This document shows, in pieces, positions 10,975 to 24,700 of a stretch of DNA of 25,637 nucleotides; within the stretch, counting starts at the first letter, position 1; every line of letters begins with the position of its first letter. Position numbers and translations under genes: made by a program. The notes under the pieces are model-generated. The model saw only the letters and a list, made by a program, of their open reading frames with translations, was not told where the DNA came from and did not search any database. The DNA is taken from assembly GCF_000720325.1 (NCBI RefSeq), contig NZ_JOJM01000129.1, forward strand, positions 1 through 25,637, in the 5' to 3' direction. The DNA comes from Streptomyces sp. NRRL B-1347 (lineage in GTDB: Bacteria > Actinomycetota > Actinomycetes > Streptomycetales > Streptomycetaceae).

Positions 10975-10976
<2 letters not shown>
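10053..10976 (-). CDS. Type I PKS module 4 AT (methylmalonyl), segment of gene B
   Basis: True coding runs from [17 protein letters not shown] (about 10973) to NLRQTVEL (about 10053). It contains the AT core: GQGAQWVGM, active Ser in GHSQGE and the YASH motif, which points to methylmalonyl-CoA. DNA is nearly identical to the module 6 AT and very close to the module 2 AT. The open frame extends from 11330 to 9963, but the residues outside the true part are shadow translation of neighbouring segments. Both ends are joins where expected residues are missing, so the AT is incomplete as written, although its catalytic Ser/His motifs are present. Confidence 0.85.
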
Positions 10977-12439
<1,463 letters not shown>

Positions 12440-12484
12440 TATCCCCAGCCCCTTGAAACACTCTGTGAGTTCCAGCTCGCCACG
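12440..12484 (-). promoter_or_regulatory. A-B intergenic gap with ribosome-binding site
   Basis: There are 45 bases between the TGA of gene A (12485-12487) and the GTG of gene B. The minus strand has AAGGGG at 12454-12449, nine bases before the start codon: a fair Shine-Dalgarno match that supports GTG 12439. No terminator-like hairpin was seen, which supports an operon. Confidence 0.6.
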
Positions 12485-12739
12485 TCAGGACATTCCGAAT
12501 TCGTCATCGATGAGTTTGAAGATCTCGTCGGCGGTGGCCGATTCGATCTCGCTGCCGTCGTCCAGGTCGTCGTCCGCCGCTGTCACGGCGCCGGACACCT
12601 GGCCGGTACCGCCCGCGGACCACTTCGCCACCAGCCCTTGGAGCCGCGCCATGACCTGGGCGTGCGTCTCGCTGTCGGATCCGAGCGCCGACAGGGTGGC
12701 TTCAAGGCGGTCGAGTTCGCCGAAGACGGGCTCGGTCGT
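12485..12739 (-). other. C-terminal docking domain, gene A
   Basis: About 84 residues after the module 3 [16 protein letters not shown] helix, [10 protein letters not shown] helix, acidic spacer with DDDLDDGSE, terminal helix [18 protein letters not shown]. It has the same layout as the gene B C-terminus and is expected to bind the N-terminus of gene B. Confidence 0.85.
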
Positions 12740-15700
12740 GGGCCCGTCGGCGGGGGTGACCTCCTCGCACAGGAACCGTGCGAGCGACGCCGGCGTCGGG
12801 TAGTCGAACACCAGGGTCGCCGGCAGCCGCGTTCCGGTGATCGCGTTGAGCCGGTTGCGCAGCTCGACGGCCGACAGGGAGTCGAAGCCCAGGTCCTTGA
12901 AGGCGTGTCCGGGTTCGATCGCCTGCCCCGACGCGTAGCCGAGGACGACGGCCACCTGGTCGCACACCAGGTCCACCAGGATGCGCTCGCGCTCCGTCTC
13001 GGACTTCCCGGCCAGGTGCTGCTTGAGCGCGGCAGCCGGATCGGCCGTGGTGCTCGTGGCCGCCGACTCCGCGGTCCGGCGCGCGGGTGCGCGCACCAGT
13101 CCGCGCAGGAGCGCGGGTACCGGCTCGCCCACCGAGGACAAGTCCATCGTCATGGGCACCAGGACGGCACCGTCGAGATCGCGGGTCGTGTCGAACAGCG
13201 CGAGCCCGGCCTCGGGGGTGAGGGCGACCATGCCGGTCCTGCTCATCCGGGTGACGTCGGCGTCGGCCAGTTCGGTGGTCATGCCGCCGTCCTGCGTCCA
13301 CGGCCCCCATACGAGGGAGGCCGCCGCGAGGCCCGCGGCCCTGCGGTGCTGGGCGAGGGCGTCCATGAAGGCGTTGCCCGCCGCGTAGTTGGCCTGGCCC
13401 GCGCCGCCGAAGGTTCCGGAGACGGAGGAGAACAGGATGAACGCGGAGAGGTCGAGGTCGCGGGTCAGCTCGTGCAGGTGCAGCGCCGCGTCCACCTTCG
13501 GACGCAACACCCTGTCCACCCGCTCCGGCGTCAACGAGATCAGCACCGTGCCACGGCCGTCCAGCGGCCTCGGCATCGTCAGCGCCACCTTGCCGGTGTG
13601 GCGTGCCTGGCTGAGGAAGCGGAAGGCGTCGGGTGCCCTGCGGACGTCCCAGGTGCGCACCGGCAGCGGTCGCAGTACCCCTTCCTCGAACAGCGAGATC
13701 AGGTCGTTCCACATCTCGTTGATGCGGTCGGGTCCCGCCTCGATCAGGTCGAACGCCTGGTAGGAGACACCGGTGTACTCGGCGGCCACCTCTTCCGGAA
13801 TCCGGATGTCGGTCTTGCCCATCTCCAGGAACCGGCCGCCGTTCGGCAGCAGCCGCAGGCCCGCGTCCACGAACTCCCGTGCCAGCGAGTCGAGCACCAC
13901 GTCCATGCCGCGCCCGCCGGTCGCTTCGAGGAAGCGCTTCTCGAAGTCCAGCGTCCGGGACGACGCGATGTGCGCGTCGTCCAGGCCCAGCGACCGCAGG
14001 GTGTCCCACTTGCCCTCGCTCGCGGTACCGAAGACCTCGGCCCCGAGGTGCCGTGCGAGCTGGAGCGTGGCCATGCCCACACCGCCTGCGGCGGAGTGCA
14101 CAAGGACCGACTGACCCGCCTTCAGGCCGGCCAGGTCCACCATGGCGTAGTAGGCCGTCAGGAACACGATCGGGGTGGAGGCCGCCTGCTCGAACGTCCA
14201 GCTCTCCGGGACCCGGGCGACAACGCGCCGGTCGGTGATGGCGAACGGGCCGAACGACCCGCTGAAGATGCCCATCACCTTGTCACCAGGGACGAGGTCC
14301 TTCACCGCGGAGCCGACCTCGGTCACCACACCGGCACCCTCACCGCCGAGCGGCCCGGCCTCCCCGGGGTACATCCCCAGGGCGTTGAGCACATCGCGGA
14401 AGTTCAGGCCCGCGGCGCGCAGCGCCACCCTGATCTCGGTCGCGCCGAGTTCCTCCGTGGCGTCGGGGCTGGGCAGCAGCGCCAGGTTCTCCAGGGTCCC
14501 CTTGGCGTGCATGTCAAGGCGCCAGTCCCGCACCCCGGCGGGCGGCAGCAGCGCGGTGCCCGAGGAGACCCGGGCCATGCGCTGGCCGAGCACCGTGCCC
14601 TCGCGGACCACGGCCTGCGGCTCGTCGGTGGCGAGCACCGCGGGCAGTACCGCCTTGGACGCCTCGTCCTCGTCGAGGTCGACCAGGACGAAGCAGTTCG
14701 GGTTCTCCGACTGCGCGGACCGCACCATGCCCCACAGCGGGGCGTGGATCAGGTCCGGGGTCTCGTCGCGGTCCTCGGGTGCCATGGCGCCCGAGGTCAC
14801 GAAGACCAGCCGGGAGGAATCGAACCGGCGGTCGCCGAGCCAGCCCTGGATCATGCCGAGCGTGTGGTGCGTCACCGCGTGGATGGCGTCCACGGGCTCC
14901 GAGCCCCGCTTGGCCTTGCCCTTGCCCTTCGCCCTGCTCTTGGCCTTGCTCTTGGGCCTGCCCTGCGCCGCCTCGTCGTCGAGGCCCGGCGCGTAGGAGA
15001 CCAGCACGGCCTCCGGGGCGGCGGCGCCGTCGTCGATCGCGGCACCCAGGGCGTCGAGATCGGCGTAGGCGGTCACCTGGGCTCCGGCGATCGCACCGGC
15101 GGCCAGTCCGTAGTGGTCGGTGCCCACCACGGCCCAGGTGGCCGTGGCCGCGTCCGCCGGGGAGACGGCCGGCACGGGGGTCCAGTCCAGCGTGAACAGC
15201 GAGTCGCGGAACGCCGACGTCCTGGCCGTGTCGATGTGGTCCACGGATACCGGGCGCAGCACGAGGGACTCGATCGATGCCACGGGGCGGCCGGTTCCGT
15301 CGGCCACCGCGAGGGAGATGGAGTCGGGCCCCAGCTGGGTGAGGCGCACCCGCAGCGTGGACGCGCCACCGGCGTGGAGCGACACCCCGCTCCAGGAGAA
15401 CGGGAGCCGGGAGAGCCCGACGTCCTCCAGGGCGACGAAGGTCACCGCCTGCACGGCGGCGTCAAGGAGCGCCGGGTGGAGGCCGAAGTCGGCCGCCAGC
15501 GACGCGTGCTCCTCGCCGAGGCTGACCTCGACGTAGACGTCGTCGCCTGCGCGCCAGGCGGCCCGCAGGCCCTGGAACACCGGGCCGTAGGCGAAGCCGG
15601 AGGCGGCGAAGCGCTCGTAGAAGTCGCTGATGTCCAGCGCTTCCGCGTCCGCCGGGGGCCAAACGCCCAGGTCGAACGACGGCTCGGGGCCGGCCGGGGC

Positions 15701-18700
15701 CAGCGCACCGGCCGCGTGCTGCGTCCACGGCTCGCCCGAGGACGCGTCGGCCGGGCGGGAGTAGAGGCCGATCGAGCGGTGGCCCGTCTCGTCCGCGTCA
15801 TCCACCCACAGCTGCACCTGGACCTGTTCGTTCTCGGGCAGGACCATCGGGGTGGCCAGGGTGACCTCCTCGACCCGGCCGCAGCCGACTTGGTCGGCCG
15901 CGCGGATGGCCAGTTCGAGGAATCCGGTCCCCGGGAACAGGGCCGCGCCCGCGATCGCGTGGTCGGCCAGCCAGGGCTGGCTCTGCACCGACAGCCTGCT
16001 GGTGAACAGGAATCCGTCGCTGCCCGCGAGTTCGACCCCGGCACCCAGCAGCGGGTGGTTGGGGGAGCTGAGTCCGACGGAGGCGACGTCCCCGGTCATG
16101 GGGCCGCCCGCCTTCGGCCAGTAGCGCTGCCGCTGGAACGCGTAGGTGGGCAGCTCCACCCGCCGTACGTCGTGTCCGGCGAACGCCGTCGACCAGTTCA
16201 CGGTGGTGCCGTGGACGTGGAGTTCGGCCAGCGCCGTGGTCAGCGACTGGACCTCCGGGCGGTTCTTGCGCAGTGCGGGGACGAGGGTGCGCGCGCCTCC
16301 GGCCTCGTCGGCCGTCAGGCAGTCCTGCGCCATCGCGGTGAGCACACCGTCGGGACCCACCTCCAGGAACGAGGTCACCCCGAGCTTCTCCAACGCCCGT
16401 ACGCCGTCGGCGAAGCGCACGGCCTCGCGGACGTGGCGCACCCAGTACTCCGGCGAGCACACCTGCTCCGCGCCCGCCGACGCTCCCGTGAGGTTGGAGA
16501 CCAGGGAGATCGACGGTGCCTGGAAGGCCAGCCCTTCGACGACCTCGCGGAAGTCGTCCAGCATCGCGTCCATACGGGGCGAGTGGAAGGCGTGGCTGAC
16601 CCGCAGCCGACGGGTCTTGCGTCCCTGTTCGGCCCAGTCCTCGGCGATCTCCAGTACGGCGGCCTCGTCACCGGCGATGACCACGGCCGTCGGGCCGTTG
16701 ACGGCGGCGACACTCACCTCGGCCTCACGGCCGATCAGCGACGGAGCGATCTCCTCCTCCGACGCCTGGACGGCCACCATCGCGCCGCCCTCCGGCAGCG
16801 CCTGCATCAGCCGGCCGCGCGCCGCGATCAGCGTGCACGCGTCCTCCATCGAGAGCACCCCGGCCACATGGGCCGCGGCGACCTCTCCCACCGAGTGGCC
16901 GATGAGCACATCGGCGGTGACGCCCCAGTGCTCAAGCAGCCGGAACAGCGCCACTTCGATGGCGAACAGCGCGGGCTGCGTGAACGCCGTCTGGTTCAGC
17001 AGTTCGGCGTCGGCACTGTTCTCGTCGGCGAACATCACGTCCCGCAGCGGACGGTCGAGCAGCACGTCGAGATACGCGCACACCTCGTCAAGGGCCTGGG
17101 CGAACACCGGGTACGTCTCGTACAACTCCCGTCCCATGCCCAGGCGTTGCGCGCCCTGACCCGAGAACAGGAAGGCCGTCCTGCCGGCCGTGCCCACCGA
17201 TCCCTGGACGACTCCGGGGGCCGTGGCGCCCGAGGCGATGGCGTCGAGACCGCTCAGCAGCGCGTCCCGGTCGCCGTTCAGGAGGACGGCACGGTGGTCG
17301 AAGACCGACCGGGAGGCCGCGAGCGAGTAGCCCACGTCGTCCAGGTCGAGCTCGGGGTGGTCCGCCAGATGGTCACGCAGGCTGCGCGCCTGGGCGCGCA
17401 GCGCCTCGGCGCCCTTGCCGGTGACCGTCCAGGGGAGCGTCCGCGAACCGGCCGTGAGGTCGTCCGTGAGACCGTCCGTGACGACCCGCGCCACCGCCGC
17501 CTCCGGCTCCTCGGGCTCCGGTGCCTGCTCGATGATGGTGTGGGCGTTGGTACCGCTGATGCCGAACGAGGAGATGCCCGCCCGTCGCGGTTCGCCGTTC
17601 TCCGGCCACGCGGTCGCCTCGTTCAGCAGCGACACCGCGCCACTGGTCCAGTCGATGTGCGGCGAGGGCTCCTCCGCGTGGAGCGTCTTCGGCAGCACGC
17701 CCTCACGCATGGCCATCACCATCTTGATGATTCCCGCGACACCGGCCGCAGCCTGCGTGTGCCCGATGTTCGACTTGATCGAGCCCAGCCACAGCGGCTG
17801 GTCCTCGGGCCGTCCCTGGCCGTACGTGGCCAGCAGCGCCTGCGCCTCGATCGGGTCACCCAGCCGGGTGCCGGTGCCGTGCGCCTCGACCGCGTGCACC
17901 TGGTGGGCGGCGAGACCGGCGCCTGCCAGTGCCTGCCGGATCACCCGCTGCTGCGACGGCCCGTTGGGCGCCGTCAGGCCATTGCTGGCGCCGTCCTGGT
18001 TGACGGCGGAGCCGCGCACGATCGCCATGACCGGGTGGCCGTTGCGCCGCGCGTCGGACAGCCGCTCCAGCAGCAGCACGCCGACGCCCTCGCCCCAGCC
18101 CGTGCCGTCGGCCGATGCCGCGAACGCCTTGCAGCGCCCGTCCGACGACAGCCCCTTCTGGCGGCTGAAGTCCACGAACGAGCCCGGCGTTGACATGATC
18201 GTGACACCGCCGGCCAGCGCCATGGAGCACTCCCCCTGGCGCAGCGACTGCACGGCCATGTGCAGTGCCACCAGGGACGAGGAGCATGCCGTGTCCACCG
18301 TGACGGCCGGTCCTTCGAGGCCGAAGGTGTAGGCGACACGGCCCGACACCACGCTGCCCGCGTTACCGGTTCCGAGGTAGCCGTCGGGGCCGCCCGGGGC
18401 GGTCAGCAGCAGGCCGATGTAGTCCTGGCCGTTGCTTCCCGCGAAGACACCGGTCCGGCTTCCCTTGAGCGACATGGGGTCGATGCCCGCCCGCTCGATC
18501 GCCTCCCAGGACGTCTCGAGGAGCAGCCGCTGCTGCGGGTCGATGGTCAGCGCCTCGCGGGGGGCTATCCCGAAGAACGCCGGGTCGAATTCATCGGCGT
18601 CGTAGACGAAGCCGCCGCCGCTGGCGTAGCTGGTGCCCGTGTTCTCCGGGTCCGGGTCGTACAGGTCGTCCAGGTCCCAGCCGCGGTTGGTCGGGTAGGC

Positions 18701-21700
18701 GCTGATCACGTCGCTGCCCTCGGAGACCAGTCGCCACAGGTCCTCCGGAGTGCGCACCCCGCCGGGGAAGCGGCAGCTCATCGACACGATCGCGATCGGG
18801 TCGTCGTCCACGACCGTGCCCGTCACCACCGGCGGCTCATCGGCCGGCGCGGGCGCGGTGCCCAGCACCTCGCCGAGGATGAACCGGGCGAGCGCCGTGG
18901 GCGTCGGGTAGTCGAAGGCCATGGTGACCGGAAGGTTCACACCGGCCGCCGCGCTGAGCCCGTTGCGCAGCTCCACGGCGGTCAGGGAGTCGAACCCGAT
19001 GTCCCTGAAGGCCCGCTCCGGCTCCACCGCGTCGGCGTTCGGGTAACCGATCACCTCGGCGGCGTGGGTCCTGACGAGGTCGAGGACCTCCACCTCGCGC
19101 TCGGCGGCCGACAGCCCTTCGAGGCGTACGGCAAGACCGGAGAGGGCCGCGCCCAGCTCGGCCTCCGCCTCCTCCAGGGCCCGCCGCACCTCCGGCAGCT
19201 CGTCGAGCAGCGGACGCGGCCGGGCCGAGGCGAACCCGGGGGCGTAGCGCTCCCAGTCCACATCGGCGACGGTGATGTCCACCTCGTCGTGGTCGAGCGC
19301 CTGCTGAAGGGCCTCGACGGCCAGTTCGGGCACCAGCGGCGGCATACCGCGCCGCTTCAGCTGGGCCGCGGTGGCGTCGTCGACCAGACCACCGCCGCCC
19401 CAGGCGCCCCACGCCACCGAGGTCGCGGCAAGGCCCTGGGCCCGGCGCTGCTGCGCCAGGGCGTCGAGGAAGGCGTTCGCGGCGGCGTAGCTGCCCTGAC
19501 CGGCACCACCGACGGTTCCGGCGTAGGAGGAGAAGAGGATGAACGCGGACAGGTCCAGGTCCTGGGTCAGCTCGTGGAGGTTCACCACGGCGTCCACCTT
19601 GGGCCGGAAGACCCCCTGCGTCCTGGGGACGGTGAGGGTGTCGACGAGGCCGTCGTCCAGCACACCGGCCGCGTGCACCACCCCGGTCAGCGGGTACTCC
19701 GCGGGCAGCCCGTCGAGGAGCTCCCGCAGCGCGTCACGGTCGGCGGCGTCACAGGCGGCGACGGTGACCCGCACGCCCAGGGCGGTCAGTTCGTCCCTCA
19801 ACTCGGCCGCGCCGGGGGCGTCCGGGCCGCGGCGGCTGGTGAGCACCAGGTGCTCGGCGCCGCCACGGGCCAGCCAGCGGGCGAGACGGCCACCGAGGGC
19901 ACCCGTACCACCGGTGATCAGAACGCTGCCACGAGGCTGCCAGGCGCGGGCCGGCCGGGCGTCGCCCAAGGGCGCCCGGACCAGCCTCCGCGCGAAGACC
20001 CCGGAGGCGCGCACCGCCACCTGGTCCTCGTCGCCGGACCGCCCGATCAGGCCGACCAGACGGTTCAGGGCCCGCTCGTCGAGCGCGTCCGGCGACTCGG
20101 GGAGGTCGACGAGACCGCCCCAGCGCTGTGCGTACTCCAGGCCGACCACCCGGCCCAGACCCCACACCAGGGACTGCTTGACGCTGCCGACCCGGTCGGA
20201 GCGGCCCACGGACACGGCACCGGTGGTGGCGAGCCACAGCGGCACATCGATGTCGATGTCGGCGAGCGCCTGGACCAGGGCCACCGTGCCGGCGAAGCCG
20301 CGCGGAACGCCCGGGTGTCCGGCGAGCGCCTCCTCGTCGAGCGCGAGCAGGGAGAGCACTCCGTCGATCGCGAGCGTCCCGTCCTGCTCGGAGCCGTCCG
20401 TGGCGGACGTGCCGGGGGCCGCGGCCCGCAGGAGTCCGGCCAGCGAGGACCGCTCCGGCTCCGTCTCGTCCAGGTCGACCCGCACCATGCGGGCACCGTG
20501 GCGCTCCACGTCCCGTGCGATGCGCTCCGCCAGTTCACGGGCGGCGTCGACCGGCGGGACGACGACCATCCAGGTACCGGTGATCGGGGCGCCCTGCTCC
20601 TGCCCGGAGCCGGACGACGGCTGGTCGATGAGGGGCTTCCAGTTGATCCGGTAGCGCCAGTTGTCGACCGTGGACCGGTCACGCCTGCCTCGCCGGTACG
20701 ACGACAGGGCGGGCAGCACCGCGCTCAGCGGGGCCTCCCCGTCGAGCTCCAGCGTCTGCGCGAGCCCTTCGAGGTCCTCGCGCTCGACGGCCTCCCAGAA
20801 CCGGGCGTCCACAGAGTCGGCCTCGGAGACGGGGCCGTTGCCGAACCCGCCGTCCTCGCCCGGCTGCGGCCAGTACCGCTGCCGCTGGAAGGCGTACGTC
20901 GGCAGGTCGACCTGCCGACCGCCGTGTCCGGCGAACACCTTCCGCCAGTCGACCGTGGCCCCATTGACGTGAAGCTCGGCGGCGGAGGTCAGGAACCGCT
21001 CCAGACCGCCCTCGTCGCGGCGAAGGGTCCCGATGACCACGGCCTGCGCCTCGGCGGCCTCCACCGTCTGCTGCACCGGCAGGGTCAGCACCGGGTGCGG
21101 GCTGACCTCGATGAACACGCCGTGCCCACTGCCGAGCAGGGTGCGGGTAGTGGCCTCCAGCTCCACGGTCTGGCGCAGATTGCGGTACCAGTACTCCGCG
21201 TCCAGCCCGACCGTGTCCACCAGCTCACCGGACACCGTCGAGTAGAACGGCACCTCGGACGTACGCGGCTTCAGGTCCGCCAGAACCCTCAGCAACTCCT
21301 CGCGAATCTCCTCCACATGCGCGGAATGCGAGGCGTAATCCACCGGAACCCGGCGAACCCGGACCTCCTCACCCTCCAGCTGCGCGACCATCTCATCCAG
21401 CGCACCCGCATCACCGGACACTACAACCGAACCCGGGCCATTGACCGCCGCGACGGATATCGCACCGTCCCAGGCGGCGATACGCTCCTGCGCCTGGTCG
21501 ACCGGAAGCCCGACCGACACCATCCCACCACGACCCGCAAGGCCGACCGCAATGGCCTGCGAGCGCAGGGTCACCACCTTCGCGGCATCCTCCAGCGACA
21601 GCGCACCCGCCACACACGCGGCCGCGATCTCGCCCTGGCTGTGGCCCATCACCGCGTCCGGCTCCACACCCACCGAACGCCACAACCGCGCCAACGACAC

Positions 21701-21748
21701 CATCACCGCGAACAACACCGGCTGCACCACATCCACCCGGTCAAACCC
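12485..21748 (-). CDS. Type I PKS modules 2 (from AT) and 3, C-terminal segment of gene A
   Basis: Module 2: AT (to about 20867) with GHSQG and YASH (methylmalonyl); KR (about 20809-19202) with TGGTG, LDD and SYAAAN, a B1-like reductase; ACP (about 19099-18863) with GFDSL. Module 3: KS (about 18805-17522) with DTACSSS, EAHGTGT, KSNIGHT; AT (17188-16292) with GQGAQ, GHSVG and HAFH (malonyl); DH (16075-15242) with an intact HxxxGxxxxP and downstream LDAAVQ; KR structural half; ER (14539-13577) with [14 protein letters not shown] and the AAGGVGMA nucleotide-binding loop; KR catalytic half lacking its TGGTG part; ACP with GFDSL; C-terminal docking domain. If the KR were whole, module 3 would be fully reducing. 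No TGGTG is present after the ER as written. The first codon usable as start (GTG 21736) lies inside an AT and is not a gene start. Confidence 0.92.
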   Translation of the reverse strand, partial: GFDRVDVVQPVLFAVMVSLARLWRSVGVEPDAVMGHSQGEIAAACVAGALSLEDAAKVVTLRSQAIAVGLAGRGGMVSVGLPVDQAQERIAAWDGAISVAAVNGPGSVVVSGDAGALDEMVAQLEGEEVRVRRVPVDYASHSAHVEEIREELLRVLADLKPRTSEVPFYSTVSGELVDTVGLDAEYWYRNLRQTVELEATTRTLLGSGHGVFIEVSPHPVLTLPVQQTVEAAEAQAVVIGTLRRDEGGLERFLTSAAELHVNGATVDWRKVFAGHGGRQVDLPTYAFQRQRYWPQPGEDGGFGNGPVSEADSVDARFWEAVEREDLEGLAQTLELDGEAPLSAVLPALSSYRRGRRDRSTVDNWRYRINWKPLIDQPSSGSGQEQGAPITGTWMVVVPPVDAARELAERIARDVERHGARMVRVDLDETEPERSSLAGLLRAAAPGTSATDGSEQDGTLAIDGVLSLLALDEEALAGHPGVPRGFAGTVALVQALADIDIDVPLWLATTGAVSVGRSDRVGSVKQSLVWGLGRVVGLEYAQRWGGLVDLPESPDALDERALNRLVGLIGRSGDEDQVAVRASGVFARRLVRAPLGDARPARAWQPRGSVLITGGTGALGGRLARWLARGGAEHLVLTSRRGPDAPGAAELRDELTALGVRVTVAACDAADRDALRELLDGLPAEYPLTGVVHAAGVLDDGLVDTLTVPRTQGVFRPKVDAVVNLHELTQDLDLSAFILFSSYAGTVGGAGQGSYAAANAFLDALAQQRRAQGLAATSVAWGAWGGGGLVDDATAAQLKRRGMPPLVPELAVEALQQALDHDEVDITVADVDWERYAPGFASARPRPLLDELPEVRRALEEAEAELGAALSGLAVRLEGLSAAEREVEVLDLVRTHAAEVIGYPNADAVEPERAFRDIGFDSLTAVELRNGLSAAAGVNLPVTMAFDYPTPTALARFILGEVLGTAPAPADEPPVVTGTVVDDDPIAIVSMSCRFPGGVRTPEDLWRLVSEGSDVISAYPTNRGWDLDDLYDPDPENTGTSYASGGGFVYDADEFDPAFFGIAPREALTIDPQQRLLLETSWEAIERAGIDPMSLKGSRTGVFAGSNGQDYIGLLLTAPGGPDGYLGTGNAGSVVSGRVAYTFGLEGPAVTVDTACSSSLVALHMAVQSLRQGECSMALAGGVTIMSTPGSFVDFSRQKGLSSDGRCKAFAASADGTGWGEGVGVLLLERLSDARRNGHPVMAIVRGSAVNQDGASNGLTAPNGPSQQRVIRQALAGAGLAAHQVHAVEAHGTGTRLGDPIEAQALLATYGQGRPEDQPLWLGSIKSNIGHTQAAAGVAGIIKMVMAMREGVLPKTLHAEEPSPHIDWTSGAVSLLNEATAWPENGEPRRAGISSFGISGTNAHTIIEQAPEPEEPEAAVARVVTDGLTDDLTAGSRTLPWTVTGKGAEALRAQARSLRDHLADHPELDLDDVGYSLAASRSVFDHRAVLLNGDRDALLSGLDAIASGATAPGVVQGSVGTAGRTAFLFSGQGAQRLGMGRELYETYPVFAQALDEVCAYLDVLLDRPLRDVMFADENSADAELLNQTAFTQPALFAIEVALFRLLEHWGVTADVLIGHSVGEVAAAHVAGVLSMEDACTLIAARGRLMQALPEGGAMVAVQASEEEIAPSLIGREAEVSVAAVNGPTAVVIAGDEAAVLEIAEDWAEQGRKTRRLRVSHAFHSPRMDAMLDDFREVVEGLAFQAPSISLVSNLTGASAGAEQVCSPEYWVRHVREAVRFADGVRALEKLGVTSFLEVGPDGVLTAMAQDCLTADEAGGARTLVPALRKNRPEVQSLTTALAELHVHGTTVNWSTAFAGHDVRRVELPTYAFQRQRYWPKAGGPMTGDVASVGLSSPNHPLLGAGVELAGSDGFLFTSRLSVQSQPWLADHAIAGAALFPGTGFLELAIRAADQVGCGRVEEVTLATPMVLPENEQVQVQLWVDDADETGHRSIGLYSRPADASSGEPWTQHAAGALAPAGPEPSFDLGVWPPADAEALDISDFYERFAASGFAYGPVFQGLRAAWRAGDDVYVEVSLGEEHASLAADFGLHPALLDAAVQAVTFVALEDVGLSRLPFSWSGVSLHAGGASTLRVRLTQLGPDSISLAVADGTGRPVASIESLVLRPVSVDHIDTARTSAFRDSLFTLDWTPVPAVSPADAATATWAVVGTDHYGLAAGAIAGAQVTAYADLDALGAAIDDGAAAPEAVLVSYAPGLDDEAAQGRPKSKAKSRAKGKGKAKRGSEPVDAIHAVTHHTLGMIQGWLGDRRFDSSRLVFVTSGAMAPEDRDETPDLIHAPLWGMVRSAQSENPNCFVLVDLDEDEASKAVLPAVLATDEPQAVVREGTVLGQRMARVSSGTALLPPAGVRDWRLDMHAKGTLENLALLPSPDATEELGATEIRVALRAAGLNFRDVLNALGMYPGEAGPLGGEGAGVVTEVGSAVKDLVPGDKVMGIFSGSFGPFAITDRRVVARVPESWTFEQAASTPIVFLTAYYAMVDLAGLKAGQSVLVHSAAGGVGMATLQLARHLGAEVFGTASEGKWDTLRSLGLDDAHIASSRTLDFEKRFLEATGGRGMDVVLDSLAREFVDAGLRLLPNGGRFLEMGKTDIRIPEEVAAEYTGVSYQAFDLIEAGPDRINEMWNDLISLFEEGVLRPLPVRTWDVRRAPDAFRFLSQARHTGKVALTMPRPLDGRGTVLISLTPERVDRVLRPKVDAALHLHELTRDLDLSAFILFSSVSGTFGGAGQANYAAGNAFMDALAQHRRAAGLAAASLVWGPWTQDGGMTTELADADVTRMSRTGMVALTPEAGLALFDTTRDLDGAVLVPMTMDLSSVGEPVPALLRGLVRAPARRTAESAATSTTADPAAALKQHLAGKSETERERILVDLVCDQVAVVLGYASGQAIEPGHAFKDLGFDSLSAVELRNRLNAITGTRLPATLVFDYPTPASLARFLCEEVTPADGPTTEPVFGELDRLEATLSALGSDSETHAQVMARLQGLVAKWSAGGTGQVSGAVTAADDDLDDGSEIESATADEIFKLIDDEFGMS
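13534..13543 (-). other. In-frame join removing the NADPH-binding half of module 3 KR
   Basis: The protein reads GRGTVLI and continues directly [15 protein letters not shown]. In module 2 these positions are separated by about 92 residues carrying TGGTG, the Rossmann core and HAAGVLDD. The Ser, Tyr and Asn of the active site (FSSVSG, NYAAGN) remain. About 276 bases are missing, without a frame change. Confidence 0.85.
14906..14962 (-). other. Lys-rich patch in module 3 KR structural region
   Basis: A run of about 19 residues beginning [11 protein letters not shown] and ending KGKAKRG sits between the DH and ER in the KR structural subdomain. It contains no acidic residue and nine or more Lys/Arg. 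The corresponding place in the other KRs here has no such patch. Confidence 0.75.
16292..17188 (-). repeat. Malonyl AT repeat, module 3 copy
   Basis: The only complete copy in the window, with GQGAQ, GHSVG and HAFH. It serves as the template for judging what is missing at the join near 6493. Confidence 0.7.
20985..21746 (-). repeat. Methylmalonyl AT repeat, copy in gene A
   Basis: The third copy is slightly more diverged; FYSTV here uses TAC-TCG. It is truncated at its start by the join near 21748. It is almost the same as the other two at protein level through GHSQG, YASH and [16 protein letters not shown]. Confidence 0.8.
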
Positions 21749-21753
21749 CGGCG
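21743..21753 (-). other. Frame-breaking join in gene A (KS-AT linker to AT, module 2)
   Basis: The upstream frame reads [10 protein letters not shown] then stops; the downstream frame reads [15 protein letters not shown]. Module 6 has about 112 residues between these landmarks, including GQGAQ and the AT start, so roughly 336 bases are missing. The junction sequence CCGGGG fits both sides, leaving the exact point uncertain by a few bases. Confidence 0.87.
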
Positions 21754-24700
21754 GCGCTCAGCTCGGGGTGCTCGGCCACGAACGTCCGCAGCCTGTCGGC
21801 CTGGTCGCGCAGCGCGTCGCTGCTCTTGCCGGACACGACCCACGCCACCGGACCGTCGACGGCCCCGGTTCCGACGGGCTCGGCCTCCTCGGCCTCCTCG
21901 ACCGCTTCGGCCTCGGGAGCCTGCTCCAGGATGGTGTGCACATTGGTGCCGCTCATACCGAACGCCGACACACCCGCGCGACGCGGATGCCCCGTCTCCG
22001 GCCACGGCCTGGCCTCGGCCAGCAGCTCGACGTCGCCGGCCGTCCAGTCCACCATCGGCGAAGGCTCGTCGATGTGCAGCGACTTCGGCAGTACGCCGTG
22101 CCGCATCGCCATGACCATCTTGATGACGCCACCGACACCGGCGGCGGCCTGCGAGTGACCGATGTTGGACTTGATGGCGCCCAGCCACAGCGGCTGGCCC
22201 TCGGGGCGCTCCTGGCCGTAGGTGGCAAGCAGTGCCTGCGCCTCGATCGGGTCGCCCAGCGACGTGCCCGTACCGTGCGCCTCCACCGCGTCGACCTCGG
22301 CGGCCGAAAGGCGGGCGTTCGCCAGTGCCTGCCGGATGACCCGCTGCTGCGAGGGGCCGTTGGGAGCCGTGAGACCGTTGGACGCGCCGTCCTGGTTCAC
22401 CGCACTTCCCCGCACCACGGCGAGGATGGGATGTCCGTTGCGGCGGGCGTCCGAGAGCCGTTCGAGGACGAGCATGCCGACGCCCTCGGCCCAGCTGGCG
22501 CCGTCCGCGGCGGCCGAGAACGGCTTGCTGCGGCCGTCGGAGGCGAGCGCTCGCTGGCGGCTGAACTCGATCAGCGACATCGGTGTGGACATCACCGTCA
22601 CACCGCCGGCGAGCGCCAGGTCGCACTCGCCCTGGCGCAGCGCCTGCCATGCGAGGTGCAGGGCGACCAGCGACGACGAACACGCCGTGTCCACCGTCAC
22701 CGCGGGCCCTTCGAGGCCCAGGGTGTAGGAGATGCGGCCGGAGAGCACGCTGGGCGAGACGCCGGTGCCGATGTAGCCCTCGACGTTGTCCTGGGATCCG
22801 GCGAGGACACCGCCGTAGTCCTGGTAGGTCACGCCCGCGTAGACACCGGTCTGGCTGCCCTTCGCGGAGACCGGGTCGATACCGGCCCGCTCCAGCGCCT
22901 CCCACGAGGTCTCAAGGAGCAGTCGGTGCTGCGGGTCCATCGAGAGCGCCTCACGCGGCGAGATCCCGAAGAACGCCGGGTCGAACCGGCTGGCGCCGTG
23001 CAGGAAGCCGCCTTCCTGCGTGTAGCACTTGCCCGGCTCGTCCGGGTCCGGGTCGTAGAGGTTCTCCACGTCCCAGCCACGATCGGTCGGGAAGGGAGAG
23101 ATGCCGTCCCGGCCTTCGGCGACCAGGTTCCACAGGTCCTCCGGGGTGGCCACCTCGCCGGGATAGCGGCAGCTCATTCCCACGATCACGATCGGATCGT
23201 CGTTGCCCGCCACCGGGACCGGCACCGGCTGCACCGCTCCGGTCAGCACACCGAGAACCTCGGCACGGGTGAACTTGGCGAGTTCGGCGGGGGTCGGGTA
23301 GTCGAACACGGCCGTCGCCGGGAGCCGCAGGCCGATGGCCTTGCTCACCCGGTTGCGGAACTCGACGGCGGTCAGCGAGCTGAAGCCGAGGTCCTTGAAG
23401 GCCTGCGAGCCCTGGACCGCGTCGGCCGAGGCGTGTCCGAGCACGGCCGCGACGTGCGTACGGATCACATCGAGCAGCATCCGGTCCTGCTCGGGCTCGG
23501 AGAGCCCGGCCAGCCGCTCCCGCAGCGCGGCGAGCGGCCCGGAGTCCGGTCCGCCCCGCTTGGCGGAGCGCCGCGCGGTCTTACGGCGGCGCGAAGGCTT
23601 GGCGGAGGAGGTCTCCCCCACGGAGATCTCGGCAGGGGGTACGACGGCTGCCTCGGGCGAGGCGGCGGCGGGCTCGGGCAGAGTCTCCTCGGCCGCCTCC
23701 GCCGTGTCCGTCGCCGGGGTGACCTCCGGCTGCTCCGGGGCGACCTGGCGCAGGGTCAGCGTGTCGGCGGAGACCACGGTTTCCCCGGCTCCGTCGACCG
23801 CGGTCAGGGAGAGGGTCTCCGGACCCGTACGGGCGAGCCTGACGCGCAGCGCGGAGGCACCGGACGCGTACAGCGATATCCCGGCGAGGCTGAACAGCAT
23901 GCGTCCGCGCCCCACCCCGTCCAGCACGCCGAGGCCGAGCGGCTGCAGTGCCGCGTCCAGAAGGGCGGGGTGCAGCCCGAACCGCTGGGCGTCCACGACG
24001 GCCTCCTCAGCGAGGCTGACCTCGGCGAACACCTCGTCGTCGCGCTGCCACACCGCGCGCAGGCCCCGGAACGAGGGGCCGTAGACGAGGCCGTCGCCGG
24101 CGAGAAGCTCGTACAGGCCGTCCACCTCGACGCGCTCGGCGCCGGGCGGGGGCCATGCGGCGAAGCCCGCCGCCGCCTCGGCGGTCGTGGCGTCGTCCGG
24201 CTCCGGGGCGAGCACACCACTGGCGTGGCAGATCCAGTCGTCCGCGTCCTCGTCCGCTTCCTCGCCCACGGGTTCGGCCACTCGTGAGTACATCTCCAGC
24301 GAACGGGTGCCGGTCTCGTCCTCCTCGCCGAGGACGAGCTGGATCTGGACGCCGCCTCCTCGGGGGAGAGCCAGCGGCGCCTGGATGACGAGCTCTTCCA
24401 CATGACCGAGGCCGACCTCGTCACCGGCGCGAATGGCCAGTTCGACGAGGGCCGTGGTCGCCAGGACCGCCTCGCCGCGCAGAACGTGGTCCGCCAGCCA
24501 GGGCTGGGCGTGCAGCGAGAGAGTTCCGGTGAACAACAGGCCGTCGGCGCCCGCGAGGGGGACGGCTCCGCCGAGCAGCGGGTGGTCGGCGGGGTCGAGG
24601 CCGAAGGCCGCGGCGTCGCCCGCCGAGGTACCGGCCTCCAGCCAGTAGCGCTGGTGCTGGAACGCGTAGGTGGGAAGGTCCACGCGGCGGGCGCCGCGTC

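Noticed and set aside
21734..21736. GTG at 21736 as the start of a separate PKS gene
   Set aside because: It lies inside the AT ([10 protein letters not shown]), with no docking domain or KS before it, and the preceding segment ends in the matching linker.
23241..23735. Missing KR of module 1 as an eighth assembly join
   Set aside because: The DH-ACP linker is a continuous, compositionally typical flexible segment with no abrupt switch between landmarks, and the frame is kept. I treat the absence as genuine with moderate confidence.
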